DNA of 64,000 bases from Rhizobium sp. BK418 (GTDB taxonomy: Bacteria > Pseudomonadota > Alphaproteobacteria > Rhizobiales > Rhizobiaceae), in contig NZ_SLZK01000010.1 in NCBI RefSeq assembly GCF_004341105.1, positions 62,001 through 126,000 on the forward strand, read 5' to 3'. Within the stretch, counting starts at the first letter, position 1, and every line of letters starts with the position of its first letter. A program made the translations under genes and the position numbers. Positions 8,348 through 16,761 of this stretch are shown piece after piece. The notes beneath the pieces were generated by a model. The model saw only the letters and a list, made by a program, of their open reading frames with translations, made no database searches and was not told the origin of the DNA.

Positions 8348-9049
8348 CTAACGAATCTCGTTCTCGTTTCTCGGCCGAGTGTCATCTGCGCCATGAAGCA
8401 GCGTTGCCATGTGCACGAGATCCGGCACAGATCGGGCGCCCATCTTCCGCATCATCTGGCCGCGATGCGCTTTCACGGTGATTTCACTTATCCCCAATTG
8501 AAAGGCAGCCTGCTTGTTCAGAAGCCCTTTCACGACGCAAGCCAGCACCTCTCGTTCCCGCTGACTCAGGCCTTGATAGCGGGCTTTAACGCGGCTGATC
8601 TCCTCGTCTTCGCGCACGCGAGCAACGCTTTGCTCTACGGCGCTACCGATAGCAGTGAGGAGGGCTGTAGTGTCGATTGGTTTGGTAAGGAATTCGAACG
8701 CGCCTGCTTTCATGGCACGTACTGTCATTGGAACGTCGCCGAAACCAGTGACGAATATTATTGGAACCCTGCGACCGTGCGAGGTGAGCATTCCTTGTAA
8801 ATCTAAACCAGTTAGGCCCGGCATGTTGACATCAAGTACAAGACAACTTGGAGGCTCGGCCGGAGAACTGTCCAGAAAATCCTTGGCGGACGAGTAGGTG
8901 GCGGGTTGCCACCCCGCCGATGCAATTAGAAGTTCGAGCGATTCCCGAACCGATACATCATCGTCGATAACGACTACCACCGCCTTGCCGGACGGGGCGT
9001 CGAGACGAGGACGTGTGCGGTCTTGGCTTGCGGAACTCAAACTGTACAC
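8348..9049 (-). CDS. FixJ/NarL-type two-component response regulator
   Basis: Transcription factor with an N-terminal receiver (VVVVIDDDVSVRES acidic pocket, phosphoacceptor Asp in CLVLDVNMPGLTG, Thr in IIFVTGFGDV, Lys in FLTKPID) and a C-terminal LuxR-type helix-turn-helix (LSQREREVLACVVKGLLNKQAAFQLGISEITVKAHR). It is about 233 residues long. The frame is open to 9253, but the GTG at 9049 has GAGGAG eight bases upstream and starts shortly before the receiver, so it is preferred. There is no adjacent cognate kinase; the two large kinases at 17.9 and 21.4 kb are candidates. The family relation to FixJ/TodT-like regulators of kinase-controlled catabolic genes suggests it may bind the shared palindromes, but this is inference. 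Confidence 0.88.
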   Translation of the reverse strand: MYSLSSASQDRTRPRLDAPSGKAVVVVIDDDVSVRESLELLIASAGWQPATYSSAKDFLDSSPAEPPSCLVLDVNMPGLTGLDLQGMLTSHGRRVPIIFVTGFGDVPMTVRAMKAGAFEFLTKPIDTTALLTAIGSAVEQSVARVREDEEISRVKARYQGLSQREREVLACVVKGLLNKQAAFQLGISEITVKAHRGQMMRKMGARSVPDLVHMATLLHGADDTRPRNENEIR

Positions 9050-9659
9050 TTCAAGTACTCCTCGAAACCGGCTTCGCTCCTTCAACGGCGAGAGACCGGA
9101 CGGCAAGACGGAAGAAGAGTACCGATATTTTAGAGCATTTGCGAGCGCGTTGTCCGTCGGTCTGAGGTCTGCGACTTTTTTTGGCGGCGAGAAAGAGCGC
9201 TGAGGATTCGTGCGAAAAGCCAGGCAAGCAACGAGGGACGGCGTGTCGCTCAATACTAAATCCCCGTGAATACTGGACCATAAAGGCGGTCAATTTCCGA
9301 ATCGATAGACCAAGTGCCTGGCGGCGTTTATCGACGCCGCGCGCATCATCCACCCCGTTTGCGTCCGCCGGCTTGACAATCGGCTTCCTGCCATCTTGTG
9401 CCGCGGGGATTGGCGCTGTTCCTTGAACGATCATTGCTTCCCCAATCGAAACTATATCGCGGTCGAATCTTGGCCACGAGGCCCTCACTCCGCAGCCATT
9501 ATCCCCGAGTTTTGCCTCGCTTCAATTGTACGATGGTGTTGGTCGATCACCGATCACCCGTAGGCCGAGACACGTTTGTGTTATGGATAAACTTCGAATT
9601 TTTTAACATCGTTCTCCCCCTACAGTCGTCGAAGACGCTTTCACGAAAGAGGACATGCA
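9050..9659. other. Intergenic region between divergent regulator and SnoaL-like gene
   Basis: About 610 bases without a convincing gene. The minus-strand open frame extending through 9051-9488 has no recognisable domain. AT-rich DNA at about 9590-9640, just before the plus-strand gene, is a plausible promoter area, but no clear consensus could be fixed. Confidence 0.4.
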
Positions 9660-10142
9660 ATGCAATGGCACCTTGTCGAAATATGTGGAAATGAATCAAA
9701 AGCCGGCGATGGAGGGCCGCTGGATGCACTTATCGAATTTTACCGGTCCTTCAATGAAAAGGATCTCTCAGGGCTGGAAGGCGTCTGGTTAGCCGGCCAC
9801 GACCCGAGCATGGACAATCCAATCGGCGGCATTCGTCGCGGCTGGCGTTCGATCGCTGAAGGCTACACGAAGCTGTTCGACGGCCGAGCGGAGGTCAATG
9901 TGACGTTTCATGACTTCACGAGCCAAGGCGGACAGGATTGGCATCTTTTCGTTGGGCGCGAACGAGGAGAATGCAGAACACCAGAAGAGCGCATGGACCT
10001 GGCGATAAGGACAACGCGATGGTTTGTACGAAAAGAGGGCGCTTGGCAGCTGCTGCATCATCACGGATCCATTGACGACCCAGATATGCTTTCTCGATAT
10101 CGCCGCCTCATATTCGGGGCGGGAAAGATAACGTCAACGTAG
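9660..10142 (+). CDS. SnoaL/NTF2-like protein (YybH type)
   Basis: Protein of 160 residues with the NTF2-like cone fold pattern: N-terminal helix LDALIEFYRSFNEKDLSGLEGVW, the small-substrate pocket strand with a DNPIGGIRRGWRSIAEGYTKLF segment, and C-terminal strands with RTTRWFVRKEGAWQLLHHHGS. This order (a His-rich final strand after W.L) is typical of SnoaL-like ketosteroid-isomerase-related proteins such as YybH. Function is unknown; members are common beside response regulators and redox enzymes in rhizobia. An AGAGGA element precedes the ATG by about eight bases. Confidence 0.75.
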   Translation: MQWHLVEICGNESKAGDGGPLDALIEFYRSFNEKDLSGLEGVWLAGHDPSMDNPIGGIRRGWRSIAEGYTKLFDGRAEVNVTFHDFTSQGGQDWHLFVGRERGECRTPEERMDLAIRTTRWFVRKEGAWQLLHHHGSIDDPDMLSRYRRLIFGAGKITST

Positions 10143-10623
10143 CTCGGTGAAAGAGCGGATTGTATCCAAAGTTTCAGAAGAGAGTGGATACGGACAGTGC
10201 ACTAAAACTATCTTTCTGCCCATGCATCCTCGTCAACGACTGCCGAAACGAATCCGTCGGGCGCCGCGTGGCAGATTGTGCCCGATGCTGCCGATGAGTG
10301 GAAATGGCCAGGCGCCGGCGCCGAGTGCCGTCATCAAATGATCGGCGTTAGTCGGGGGATACGCAGGTGTCGGTGATCGGAGGTGTTTCTGGAGCACGAC
10401 ACAGACGGTCACCTCCGACCTCTCGGCGATATTCATCGACGAGGGCTCAAACAGAGGCGCAACCGTCGGATTTTCACGTCCGCTCGCTTCGGCTTGAGAT
10501 CTCATCCACTCGCGACCGCGGAAGAGCCGCCCCCGGCGGAGGGGGACGGCCCAGCGGACCTTGGGAGGATCGTCCGCCACCTCCGGCGTAAGGGAGGAGG
10601 GCCGGAGTACTTCTAGTCTTCGT
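10143..10623. other. Intergenic stretch, nothing recognised
   Basis: About 480 bases between the SnoaL-like gene and the remains of a channel gene. Short open frames occur on both strands but show no domain, no ribosome-binding site and biased, GC-rich low-information content around 10520-10600. Confidence 0.4.
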
Positions 10624-11604
10624 CTAGTCTCCGGTAAGGGCCCGGGCGACCGATAGTACCTTAGCGCCGGCAGCCTTCATCCGTAAGTGAACTAAGGTAT
10701 TGCCGTGCGATACCTCGGGATCGACGTGGCCAGCTTGGCCATGTCTAGTAGTGTGGGTGCGGTATTCGAGCAGGTGCCGAATCCTTGCCGCGATTGAAGT
10801 TGGATGCCGATCCGGCCTCTGTTCCAGTTCTTGCCGGAATCGAGACTCCGCCTCCATCCGCTTTGCAAGCAGAAGGCCAGCGCGGGTTTCTGGCGCATGA
10901 TCACGGCGAGATCTTCTTTAGGAACCTCGTATACGACGACGGACGTTAGTGATCGGGAGTGCGCGATCTCGACGGCGCCAGTCAGCACCCGGCACTCTCC
11001 GATCATATCGCCGGCGGGAAGATGCCCGAGTTCCACGGATCTAGCCCGGTCCGTTTGCTCCATCACCACCACACCGCTGCGAACGATGATAAGAGAGTTC
11101 ATCATCGTGCCTTCACTCACGATTGTCGAACCGTTGCTGTAGGGGAGTCTTTTCATACTTTTCGCGAGAGATTCCCTTCCATCCTCATTAAGCGCCGCGA
11201 AGAGGGGAATGAAGGACAGGAGCCCCCAGGCACCGCCCGGGTGCGTGAGATCTTGCACTCCATTGATAATGCCCTAGGTCGGGGCAAAGGGATACGCTCA
11301 ACTGTCAGAAACAATCTAACCGCATACGACAGAACCAATGCTGCCGCGACCCACCATGTGGTCTTAATCACGCCGACGGGAATCTCCTGACTTATGGTTG
11401 GAGAGCGTCGGTCTGGCACCCAGGGGCGCTGTAATTCCTGAGCAAAAGCGCGCTGATGGCACCAAAGAAAAGGAGGTGGATTAATGGGCGAACGTCGTCC
11501 TCCGTGGTGCAAAATGCGAGCCAAAGGCGAGCATCATCAACATTGCGAACTCGATGCCGGGGTTGCCGAAGAAGATTGAAGATGTCCTTAAATACATCAT
11601 CCAA
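10624..11604 (-). pseudogene. Remnant of MscS-like channel with cyclic-nucleotide-binding domain
   Basis: Broken gene. The largest piece (10692-11258) encodes a cNMP-binding fold: FIPLFAALNEDGRESLAKSMKRL, GSTIVSEGTMMNSLIIVRSGVV, LPAGDMIGECRVLTG and VVVYEVPKEDLAVIM. It then shifts frame, and the natural C-terminus continues in another frame at 10624-10857 (ESRFRQELEQRPDRHPTSIAARIRHLLE). Upstream, 11287-11377 in a third frame encodes one transmembrane helix (TTWWVAAALVLSYAVRLFLT). In rhizobial mechanosensitive channels this kind of helix precedes the MscS pore domain, and a cNMP domain follows it. The whole pore domain is missing, so there was an internal deletion as well as frameshifts. The 5' boundary near 11604 is approximate. 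Confidence 0.6.
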
Positions 11605-11617
11605 CGGCGTTTCAAGC

Positions 11618-11914
11618 CTAACGGTTCGACCAACTAAAAAGGTAGGTCAAGCCAACAGCGTGGGTCCAGTCTGGATCAGCGAACGCCAGCAAGGCACCGA
11701 ATGCTAGGGTAAGACCAGCCCCGAACAGAATAACAGCAACTATCCCACTTCCGCTCGGGTCATCGTGGGATCGGTCCTTTGTCTCATGAACGTGTTCCTC
11801 GGCAGTTCTTATCCGCCGAATGTTCGAATTGGCGTGCTCGATTGGCTGGAACCTGCCGCTGAGACCGCCCGGTCGTCCGAGCCGCCGGTTCGTGGAGATC
11901 TCTGAGATTCTCAT
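11618..11914 (-). CDS. Small predicted membrane protein, unknown function
   Basis: Open frame of 98 residues from an ATG at 11914 with a GAGGAA close upstream. The first half is polar and Arg-rich. One transmembrane helix follows (GIVAVILFGAGLTLAFGALLAF), then a short tail (DPDWTHAVGLTYLFSWSNR). No family recognised. It is on the same strand as the channel remnant and ends just before it. Coding status is uncertain; the start could be further downstream. Confidence 0.35.
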   Translation of the reverse strand: MRISEISTNRRLGRPGGLSGRFQPIEHANSNIRRIRTAEEHVHETKDRSHDDPSGSGIVAVILFGAGLTLAFGALLAFADPDWTHAVGLTYLFSWSNR

Positions 11915-12193
11915 GGGTTCCTCGCAGATTGATCGGCATGAGGACGTCACTATGCAACCAACATCGGCGGTTCTGAATGAGACGATGGTATCGCCCCTTA
12001 CCTTGTTACCGATGGCAATCGACACGATTGTCCCGGATTCCGGGAGACTGCCTGCCGCCCGGCATGAATTCTCGCGGTGCCGGATCCGTTCTACTCACGG
12101 TCCCGTGACGCATTGATGCGAGCGAAATGATGATTGTCTCGAGTTCCCGACAAGGTCGGTGGCGCCTAAAGCCGGCAGACGACGGTCGGCAGT

Positions 12194-12218
12194 ACTTTGG
12201 TATCGCCCATACCAAAGT
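12194..12218. promoter_or_regulatory. Operator C: perfect palindrome upstream of alcohol dehydrogenase
   Basis: ACTTTGGTAT (12194-12203), five bases (CGCCC), then ATACCAAAGT (12209-12218): ten-base arms with perfect symmetry. This is the cleanest copy of the GGTRT-N5-ATACC element. It lies about 185 bp before the alcohol dehydrogenase start, within a 487-bp interval (11915-12401) that otherwise shows no gene. It resembles a site for a dimeric helix-turn-helix regulator. Confidence 0.65.
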
Positions 12219-12401
12219 AGGAGTGCGCTCCCAGGCAAACACGCTCACAACCACTCTGCCGCGGCGTTCACTTTCGCAGTCGGCCAGAATGACCGGCGTT
12301 TCGAAAGCCGCGGAAGATTGCGTCTAATGCTTCCACTGGACGGGGCGAGCAAGCCCGCGTTCCGGGGGAGGCTCCGTGAAAACTGAAAAGAGGACTATCT
12401 C

Positions 12402-13448
12402 ATGCCGACCATCGCAAGAGGCTATGCGGCGACTGACGCATCGAAGCCGTTGACACCCTTCACCTTCGAACGCCGCGATCCCAATCCGGACGACGTCGTT
12501 ATCGCGATTAAATACTCCGGCATCTGCCACACCGACATACATCAGGCACGGAATGAGTGGGGCAATGCCGTATACCCGATGGTTCCAGGTCACGAGATCG
12601 CTGGCGTCGTTACGGCCGTCGGTTCCAAGGTGACAAAGTTCAAGGTCGGCGACCATGTGGGCGTGGGCTGCTTCGTCGATAGTTGCGTCGGCTGCGCCAC
12701 ACGCGATCTCGACAACGAGCAGTACATGCCGGGTCTCGTATTTACCTACAATGGGCTCGAAGCCGACGGGAAGACTGCTACGCAAGGCGGGTATTCTGAT
12801 TCGATTGTCGTCAAAGAAGGCTACGTACTGGCGATCCCAGAAAATCTCCCACTAGATGCGTCGGCTCCGCTCCTTTGTGCCGGCATAACCCTATTCTCGC
12901 CGCTGCGTCACTACAACGTCGGCCCCGGCAAGAAGGTCGCGATCATCGGCATGGGCGGTCTTGGCCACCTCGGCGTGAAGATCGGTTCAGCGATGGGGGC
13001 CGACATCACCGTCCTGTCGCAGACACTCTCGAAGAAAGAAGACGGACTAAAGCTCGGCGCGAAAGAATATTATGCGACGAGCGACGCGTCGACGTTCGAA
13101 AAACTCGCAGGCGCCTTCGACCTGATCATTTGCACCGTCTCAGCTGAGATTGATTGGAACGCTTACCTGGGCCTTCTCAAGGTCAATGGCACGATGGTAC
13201 TGCTCGGGATTCCGGAGAAGGCCATTCCCGTGCACGCGTTCTCCTTGGTGGCGGGACATCGCAGCCTTGCCGGATCGATGATAGGCTCAATCAAGGAGAC
13301 ACAGGAGATGCTCGACTTCTGCGGGAAGCATGGCATTGTCTCTGAAATCGAAAAGATCGGTATCAAACAGGTCAATGAAGCCTTCGAGCGCGTCCTGAAG
13401 AGCGACGTGCGATATCGCTTCGTCATTGACATGGCTTCGATCCCTTGA
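12402..13448 (+). CDS. NAD(P)-dependent zinc alcohol dehydrogenase (YahK/CAD-like)
   Basis: Medium-chain dehydrogenase of 348 residues, cytoplasmic, expected to interconvert alcohols and aldehydes. The catalytic-zinc site is present (SGICHTDIHQ, GHEIAGVV), as is the nucleotide-binding glycine motif GMGGLGHLGVK. The structural-zinc lobe is altered: homologues carry four Cys, but here the region reads CFVDSCVGCATRDLDNEQYM, so the third and fourth structural Cys are replaced. The enzyme could be zinc-poor in that lobe or less stable. A palindromic operator lies upstream and a strong hairpin follows the stop. Aldehyde detoxification would fit the neighbours. Confidence 0.92.
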   Translation: MPTIARGYAATDASKPLTPFTFERRDPNPDDVVIAIKYSGICHTDIHQARNEWGNAVYPMVPGHEIAGVVTAVGSKVTKFKVGDHVGVGCFVDSCVGCATRDLDNEQYMPGLVFTYNGLEADGKTATQGGYSDSIVVKEGYVLAIPENLPLDASAPLLCAGITLFSPLRHYNVGPGKKVAIIGMGGLGHLGVKIGSAMGADITVLSQTLSKKEDGLKLGAKEYYATSDASTFEKLAGAFDLIICTVSAEIDWNAYLGLLKVNGTMVLLGIPEKAIPVHAFSLVAGHRSLAGSMIGSIKETQEMLDFCGKHGIVSEIEKIGIKQVNEAFERVLKSDVRYRFVIDMASIP

Positions 13449-13455
13449 CGACAGG

Positions 13456-13482
13456 CTGCAGGCGGCTGACCACCGCCTGCAG
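13456..13482 (+). terminator. Hairpin after the alcohol dehydrogenase gene
   Basis: CTGCAGGCGG (13456-13465), a seven-base loop, and CCGCCTGCAG (13473-13482) form a perfect ten-base-pair stem starting eight bases after the stop codon. There is no T-run directly after it, so it may act as a weak terminator or an RNA-stabilising 3' structure. Confidence 0.6.
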
Positions 13483-13733
13483 GGGCCAAGCATTTGACCA
13501 CAAAAGTTCGACCGATTGGCCCCAGCGGTTGAACTGTGACTCGCGACACAAGAGGCGCTTGCTTGAGTGCGACGTGAGTGCGGATGTCGCTTGGCCGCGG
13601 GCGTGGAACCGCGCTCTCCATCCAGTGACCGTCGTATCTATTCGACACCAAAGTACAATGGCGTCGCGAGCAATCACCTTCTCTTCTTGTTGGGTCCGCC
13701 AGGAGTGGCACATTAACCGAAAGGCACTATAAC

Positions 13734-14327
13734 ATGCGAGCCGATATTGTGTCCGGCGGGGTTTTTCCGGATTACGAACTAAACGATCACATTGGAAAGC
13801 GCCGGAAGCTTTCGGATCTTCAAAGCATTTATCCCATGGTGCTGGTTCTCAGCCGGGGAAGCTACTGCCCTAAAGATCGGCGTCAGGCGGAGGGCTTACT
13901 GCAGCTTCATCGCGAGATGGGTGTGGGGTACTGTAGAATGGTGACCATCAGCACTGATGCCATCGCAGAAACGCGCGAATACCGAAGCGGCGTTGGCGCC
14001 CATTGGACGTTTCTCGCCGACCCGAGAAGAATAGTTCAGAAGGACCTGGACATCGCCGAATATACGGATCCGGTCCACAATCCGATGATACCCCATGTCA
14101 TTGTCCTCGAACCTAAACTGATCGTTCACAAGGTTTACAATGGCTATTGGTTCTTCGGCCGTCCGACCGTCGAGGAACTTCGTCAGGACCTTCGTGCGGT
14201 CTGCATGAAGTGCTTTGCGGACTGGGATATTACTCGGCCGGAGCTTCGAAAAGCCTGGAGCGAAGGCCGGAAGGAGCTTTTTTTTCCGTACGGCCAGACA
14301 TTCGCGCAAACGCTAGGCGACGAGTGA
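13734..14327 (+). CDS. Peroxiredoxin-like (AhpC/TSA-fold) protein
   Basis: Thioredoxin-fold protein of 197 residues: FPDYELNDHIGKRRKLSDL resembles the first peroxiredoxin strands, and SRGSYCPKDRRQ sits where peroxiredoxin-like proteins have RGxWCPxC, so a single (peroxidatic-type) Cys is kept and the second is absent. ISTDAIAETREYRSGVGAHWTFLADP and a long C-terminal helical extension follow. A role in peroxide reduction or electrophile sensing is possible. In the 285 bp before it a single half-site of the shared operator occurs near 13645. The start lacks a strong Shine-Dalgarno sequence. Confidence 0.75.
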   Translation: MRADIVSGGVFPDYELNDHIGKRRKLSDLQSIYPMVLVLSRGSYCPKDRRQAEGLLQLHREMGVGYCRMVTISTDAIAETREYRSGVGAHWTFLADPRRIVQKDLDIAEYTDPVHNPMIPHVIVLEPKLIVHKVYNGYWFFGRPTVEELRQDLRAVCMKCFADWDITRPELRKAWSEGRKELFFPYGQTFAQTLGDE

Positions 14328-14360
14328 TATCACTCGTATGAGAATGAAGGCCTGCGGCGG

Positions 14361-14655
14361 GTGATAGTAAGACTGGAACGGGTCTACGACGCTCCGGAGG
14401 TGAAGGAGGGTGAGCGGATCCTCGTGGACTGACTGTGGCCGCGAGGCTTGGCAAAGAGCGATGCGAAGCTGGGTCGATGGCTAAAGGACGTCGCATCGAG
14501 CACTGATCTCCGTAAATGGTTCGGACATTGTGCCGACCGATGGGGCGAATTCGCGGTTCGCTATCGGAGGTAGCTGGCGGACAACGAGGCATTCAGCGAG
14601 CTTCGAGGGGTGCGACGGCACACGCTCTGGTGTTTCTGAGGGAGCTCGTGGATGC
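14361..14655 (+). pseudogene. DUF488 (YeaO-like) pseudogene
   Basis: From the GTG at 14361 the translation follows DUF488 closely: VRLERVYDAPEVKEGERILVD, then an in-frame TGA where homologues have Arg, then LWPRGLAKSDAKLGRWLKDV, SSTDLRKWFGH and DRWGEFAVRYRR. A second in-frame TAG follows, then LADNEAFSELR. The final ALVFLRELVD segment is in another frame. With two stops and a shift this gene is dead. DUF488 proteins are small and of unknown function. Confidence 0.85.
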
Positions 14656-14776
14656 GTTACGCCGTGGTGGGCATCGGAGCCGATACCATAGTGCTGAAGA
14701 GATGTGCAGAGGTGCAATTTCTTGCCGATCAGGAACTCGCTAGCCTTCCCTCAATCAAACGGACTGAAGGTCTCTA

Positions 14777-14875
14777 ATGCGCAACATAGCTTTTATCGTC
14801 GTCGCGACGGTTATCACAGCAAAGGTGACGAACGCCAGCGAAACGCTTCAGGCGTCGCGGGGCACATGTGAGTAG
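14777..14875 (+). CDS. Very short ORF with signal-peptide-like N-terminus
   Basis: Thirty-two codons from an ATG with GAAGG seven bases upstream. The product begins MRNIAFIVVATVITAKVTNA, which resembles a Sec signal peptide, followed by only about 12 residues. It may be the stub of a truncated periplasmic-protein gene, left after the deletion that degraded the preceding DUF488 region, rather than a functional small protein. Confidence 0.3.
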   Translation: MRNIAFIVVATVITAKVTNASETLQASRGTCE

Positions 14876-14964
14876 GCGCATTCGCGCTATCGGTTGGCGT
14901 AACCGCCTTTCGCCGAAGGCTTCGACCCGAGCATCCCTGAACCAACCCCTAATGGAGATCCAAC

Positions 14965-15669
14965 ATGAAGGTCCTAATGGTCTTTACCTCGCACGACGTC
15001 CTCGGCAACACCGGTCGAAAGACAGGGTTCTGGCTGGAGGAGGGGGCAGCACCTTACTATGTCTTCAAAGACGCTGGCGTCGAGCTAATCCTTGCGTCCC
15101 CAAAGGGAGGACAGCCTCCGGTGGATCCAAAGAGCGACCTTCCAGAGAACCAGACGGAGGCGATGGCTCGCTTCAAGGCCGATCCGTCCGCGCAGAAAGA
15201 CTTCGCCCACACCAAAATGCTCTCGGACATGCGAGCGGAGGATTTCGACGCCGTGTTCTACCCCGGTGGCCATGGTCCGATGTGGGATCTTGTGGACGAT
15301 CGACATTCAATCTCGCTTATCGAATCCTTCTATGAAAGCGGCAAGCCCGTAGCGGCGGTCTGCCATGCACCGGCCGTCCTTCACAAAGTCATGCACAACG
15401 GGGCGCCTATCGTCAAAGGGAAACGGGTGACAGGATTCGCCAATACCGAGGAGGAAGCGGTCCAGCTTACCAATGTGGTTCCATTCCTGGTCGAGGACGA
15501 GCTGAGACGCCTGGGCGGCTTGTTCGAAAAGGCAGCAGATTGGGAAAGCTTTGTCATCACAGATGGTCGATTGATTACTGGACAGAATCCTGCATCGTCA
15601 ACCGCAGGCGCACAGGCTCTGGTCAAGCTGCTATTCAGCGACAATTCGGGCGCCGGTGCGGCAGTCTGA
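14965..15669 (+). CDS. DJ-1/PfpI-family protein (Hsp31-like)
   Basis: Class I glutamine-amidotransferase-like fold, 234 residues. The nucleophile elbow AAVCHAPAVL carries the reactive Cys followed by His, and the upstream YPGGHGPMWDL motif is typical of the Hsp31/glyoxalase-III-like branch (GATase1_Hsp31-like). These enzymes handle reactive dicarbonyls such as methylglyoxal or act as chaperones. The ATG is preceded by GGAGATCCAAC. It fits the aldehyde/electrophile-handling theme of the neighbouring dehydrogenases. It converges with the SDR gene on the other strand. Confidence 0.9.
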   Translation: MKVLMVFTSHDVLGNTGRKTGFWLEEGAAPYYVFKDAGVELILASPKGGQPPVDPKSDLPENQTEAMARFKADPSAQKDFAHTKMLSDMRAEDFDAVFYPGGHGPMWDLVDDRHSISLIESFYESGKPVAAVCHAPAVLHKVMHNGAPIVKGKRVTGFANTEEEAVQLTNVVPFLVEDELRRLGGLFEKAADWESFVITDGRLITGQNPASSTAGAQALVKLLFSDNSGAGAAV

Positions 15670-15723
15670 CCAGTTCCGCACATTGTGAGTTATCAAGCCC
15701 AGATTAAGGAAGCTCCCCGTTGA

Positions 15724-15746
15724 GGGACGCCGCGATGCGGCGCCCC
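15724..15746. terminator. Bidirectional hairpin between convergent genes
   Basis: GGGACGCCGC, a three-base loop (GAT), and GCGGCGCCCC form a very GC-rich stem between the DJ-1 gene (ends 15669, plus) and the SDR gene (ends 15752, minus), followed on the plus strand by a short pyrimidine-rich tail (CTGCTTTC). The position suits termination of both genes. Confidence 0.65.
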
Positions 15747-15751
15747 TGCTT

Positions 15752-16588
15752 TCAGTCATCAAAATCAGTGTTTACAGACACGTCTTTCCAAGCCTCAAAG
15801 TTCTCGCTTAAAGCAGACAGACGCTTTTGTGCCATCTGATAAGCGTCTGGTCCAAGCAGGAGCCGAAGCGGGGGGGCAGATGCATGCACGGCTTTGATGA
15901 TAGCGGCAGCTGCCTTGTTGGGATCCCCTGGCTGCGTTCCAGAGTATTCGTGAACTTGTTTGCGACGAACACCTGCCGTCTCCGCGTAGTCATCAATGAC
16001 TGTTCTTGATTCCACCATCGAACGCCCCGCCCAATCGGTACGAAAACGCCCTGGCTCTACGATGGTCACTTTAATGCCTAGGGGCGCAACTTCCTGAGCC
16101 AGCGACTCGGAATACCCTTCGACCGCGAATTTGCTTGCATGGTAGTATCCAGTGGCAGGGAATGCCATCAGCCCACCTATGGACGAGATCATGACGATAT
16201 TACCGGACCTTCTCCTTCTCATGCCGGGCAGCACCTGCTTGGTCACCTCGAATAGACCGAATACGTTTGTCTCGAACTGTCTCCGGATCTCGGACTCTTC
16301 TCCCTCTTCGATCGCCGAAAAGTAGCCGTAGCCTGCATTGTTGACGAGCACGTCGATTTTGCCAAAGTGCTTTTCGGTTTTGTCGACGGCTTCTGCGATC
16401 ATGTCACGTTGGGTCACATCGAGCGTCAGCGCCAGCGCTCTCTCACCGAATCGCTCTGTCAGTTCCCGTAATGCTTCCGGATTTCTGGCGGAGACTGCGG
16501 CCCGGTCACCGCCGTCAAGAACCTGCTTCGCAAGTGATCGACCGATGCCAGTCGAACCGCCGGTTATAAGCCAAACTCGTTCAGACAT
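15752..16588 (-). CDS. Short-chain dehydrogenase/reductase (classical)
   Basis: SDR of 278 residues with the cofactor motif TGGSTGIGRSLA, NNAGYGYFSAIEE, the catalytic Ser in IVMISSIGG and an intact YYHASK active-site motif. The C-terminal extension after PGRFRTDWAGRS is typical of the SDR subgroup that accompanies AraC regulators. The ATG at 16588 starts the conserved MSERVWLITGG; the frame is open seven codons further. It is divergent from an AraC gene, which probably regulates it. Confidence 0.9.
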   Translation of the reverse strand: MSERVWLITGGSTGIGRSLAKQVLDGGDRAAVSARNPEALRELTERFGERALALTLDVTQRDMIAEAVDKTEKHFGKIDVLVNNAGYGYFSAIEEGEESEIRRQFETNVFGLFEVTKQVLPGMRRRRSGNIVMISSIGGLMAFPATGYYHASKFAVEGYSESLAQEVAPLGIKVTIVEPGRFRTDWAGRSMVESRTVIDDYAETAGVRRKQVHEYSGTQPGDPNKAAAAIIKAVHASAPPLRLLLGPDAYQMAQKRLSALSENFEAWKDVSVNTDFDD

Positions 16589-16608
16589 TCCATTACCCCT
16601 TTGGATCA

Positions 16609-16638
16609 TTGGTAGGAGATTGTTGCCCCGATATAATC
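16609..16638 (+). promoter_or_regulatory. Predicted sigma-70-type promoter of the AraC gene
   Basis: TTGGTA (16609-16614), 18 bases, TATAAT (16633-16638). The -10 hexamer is a perfect consensus. A transcript starting near 16645 requires the downstream AraC gene to begin at one of the later start codons rather than at 16609. Confidence 0.5.
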
Positions 16639-16761
16639 GGAGTGAGCAATTGCTCGGCGTCGGATTTGGGAAAGGCGGCCCCTCGAAACTACGGCGATCG
16701 TGCTAAAATGTTGCACGATCCTGCCAAACACCTGAGTGCCCCGAAACAGGATACGTGTCTT

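Noticed and set aside
9051..9488. Minus-strand open frame of 145 codons upstream of the response regulator
   Set aside because: No domain, no good start site; it overlaps the probable promoter region of the regulator.
14891..14905. CGGTT-N5-AACCG palindrome before the DJ-1 gene as a further copy of the shared operator
   Set aside because: It has the same spacing but a different core (GGTT/AACC rather than GGTRT/ATACC), so it was not included.
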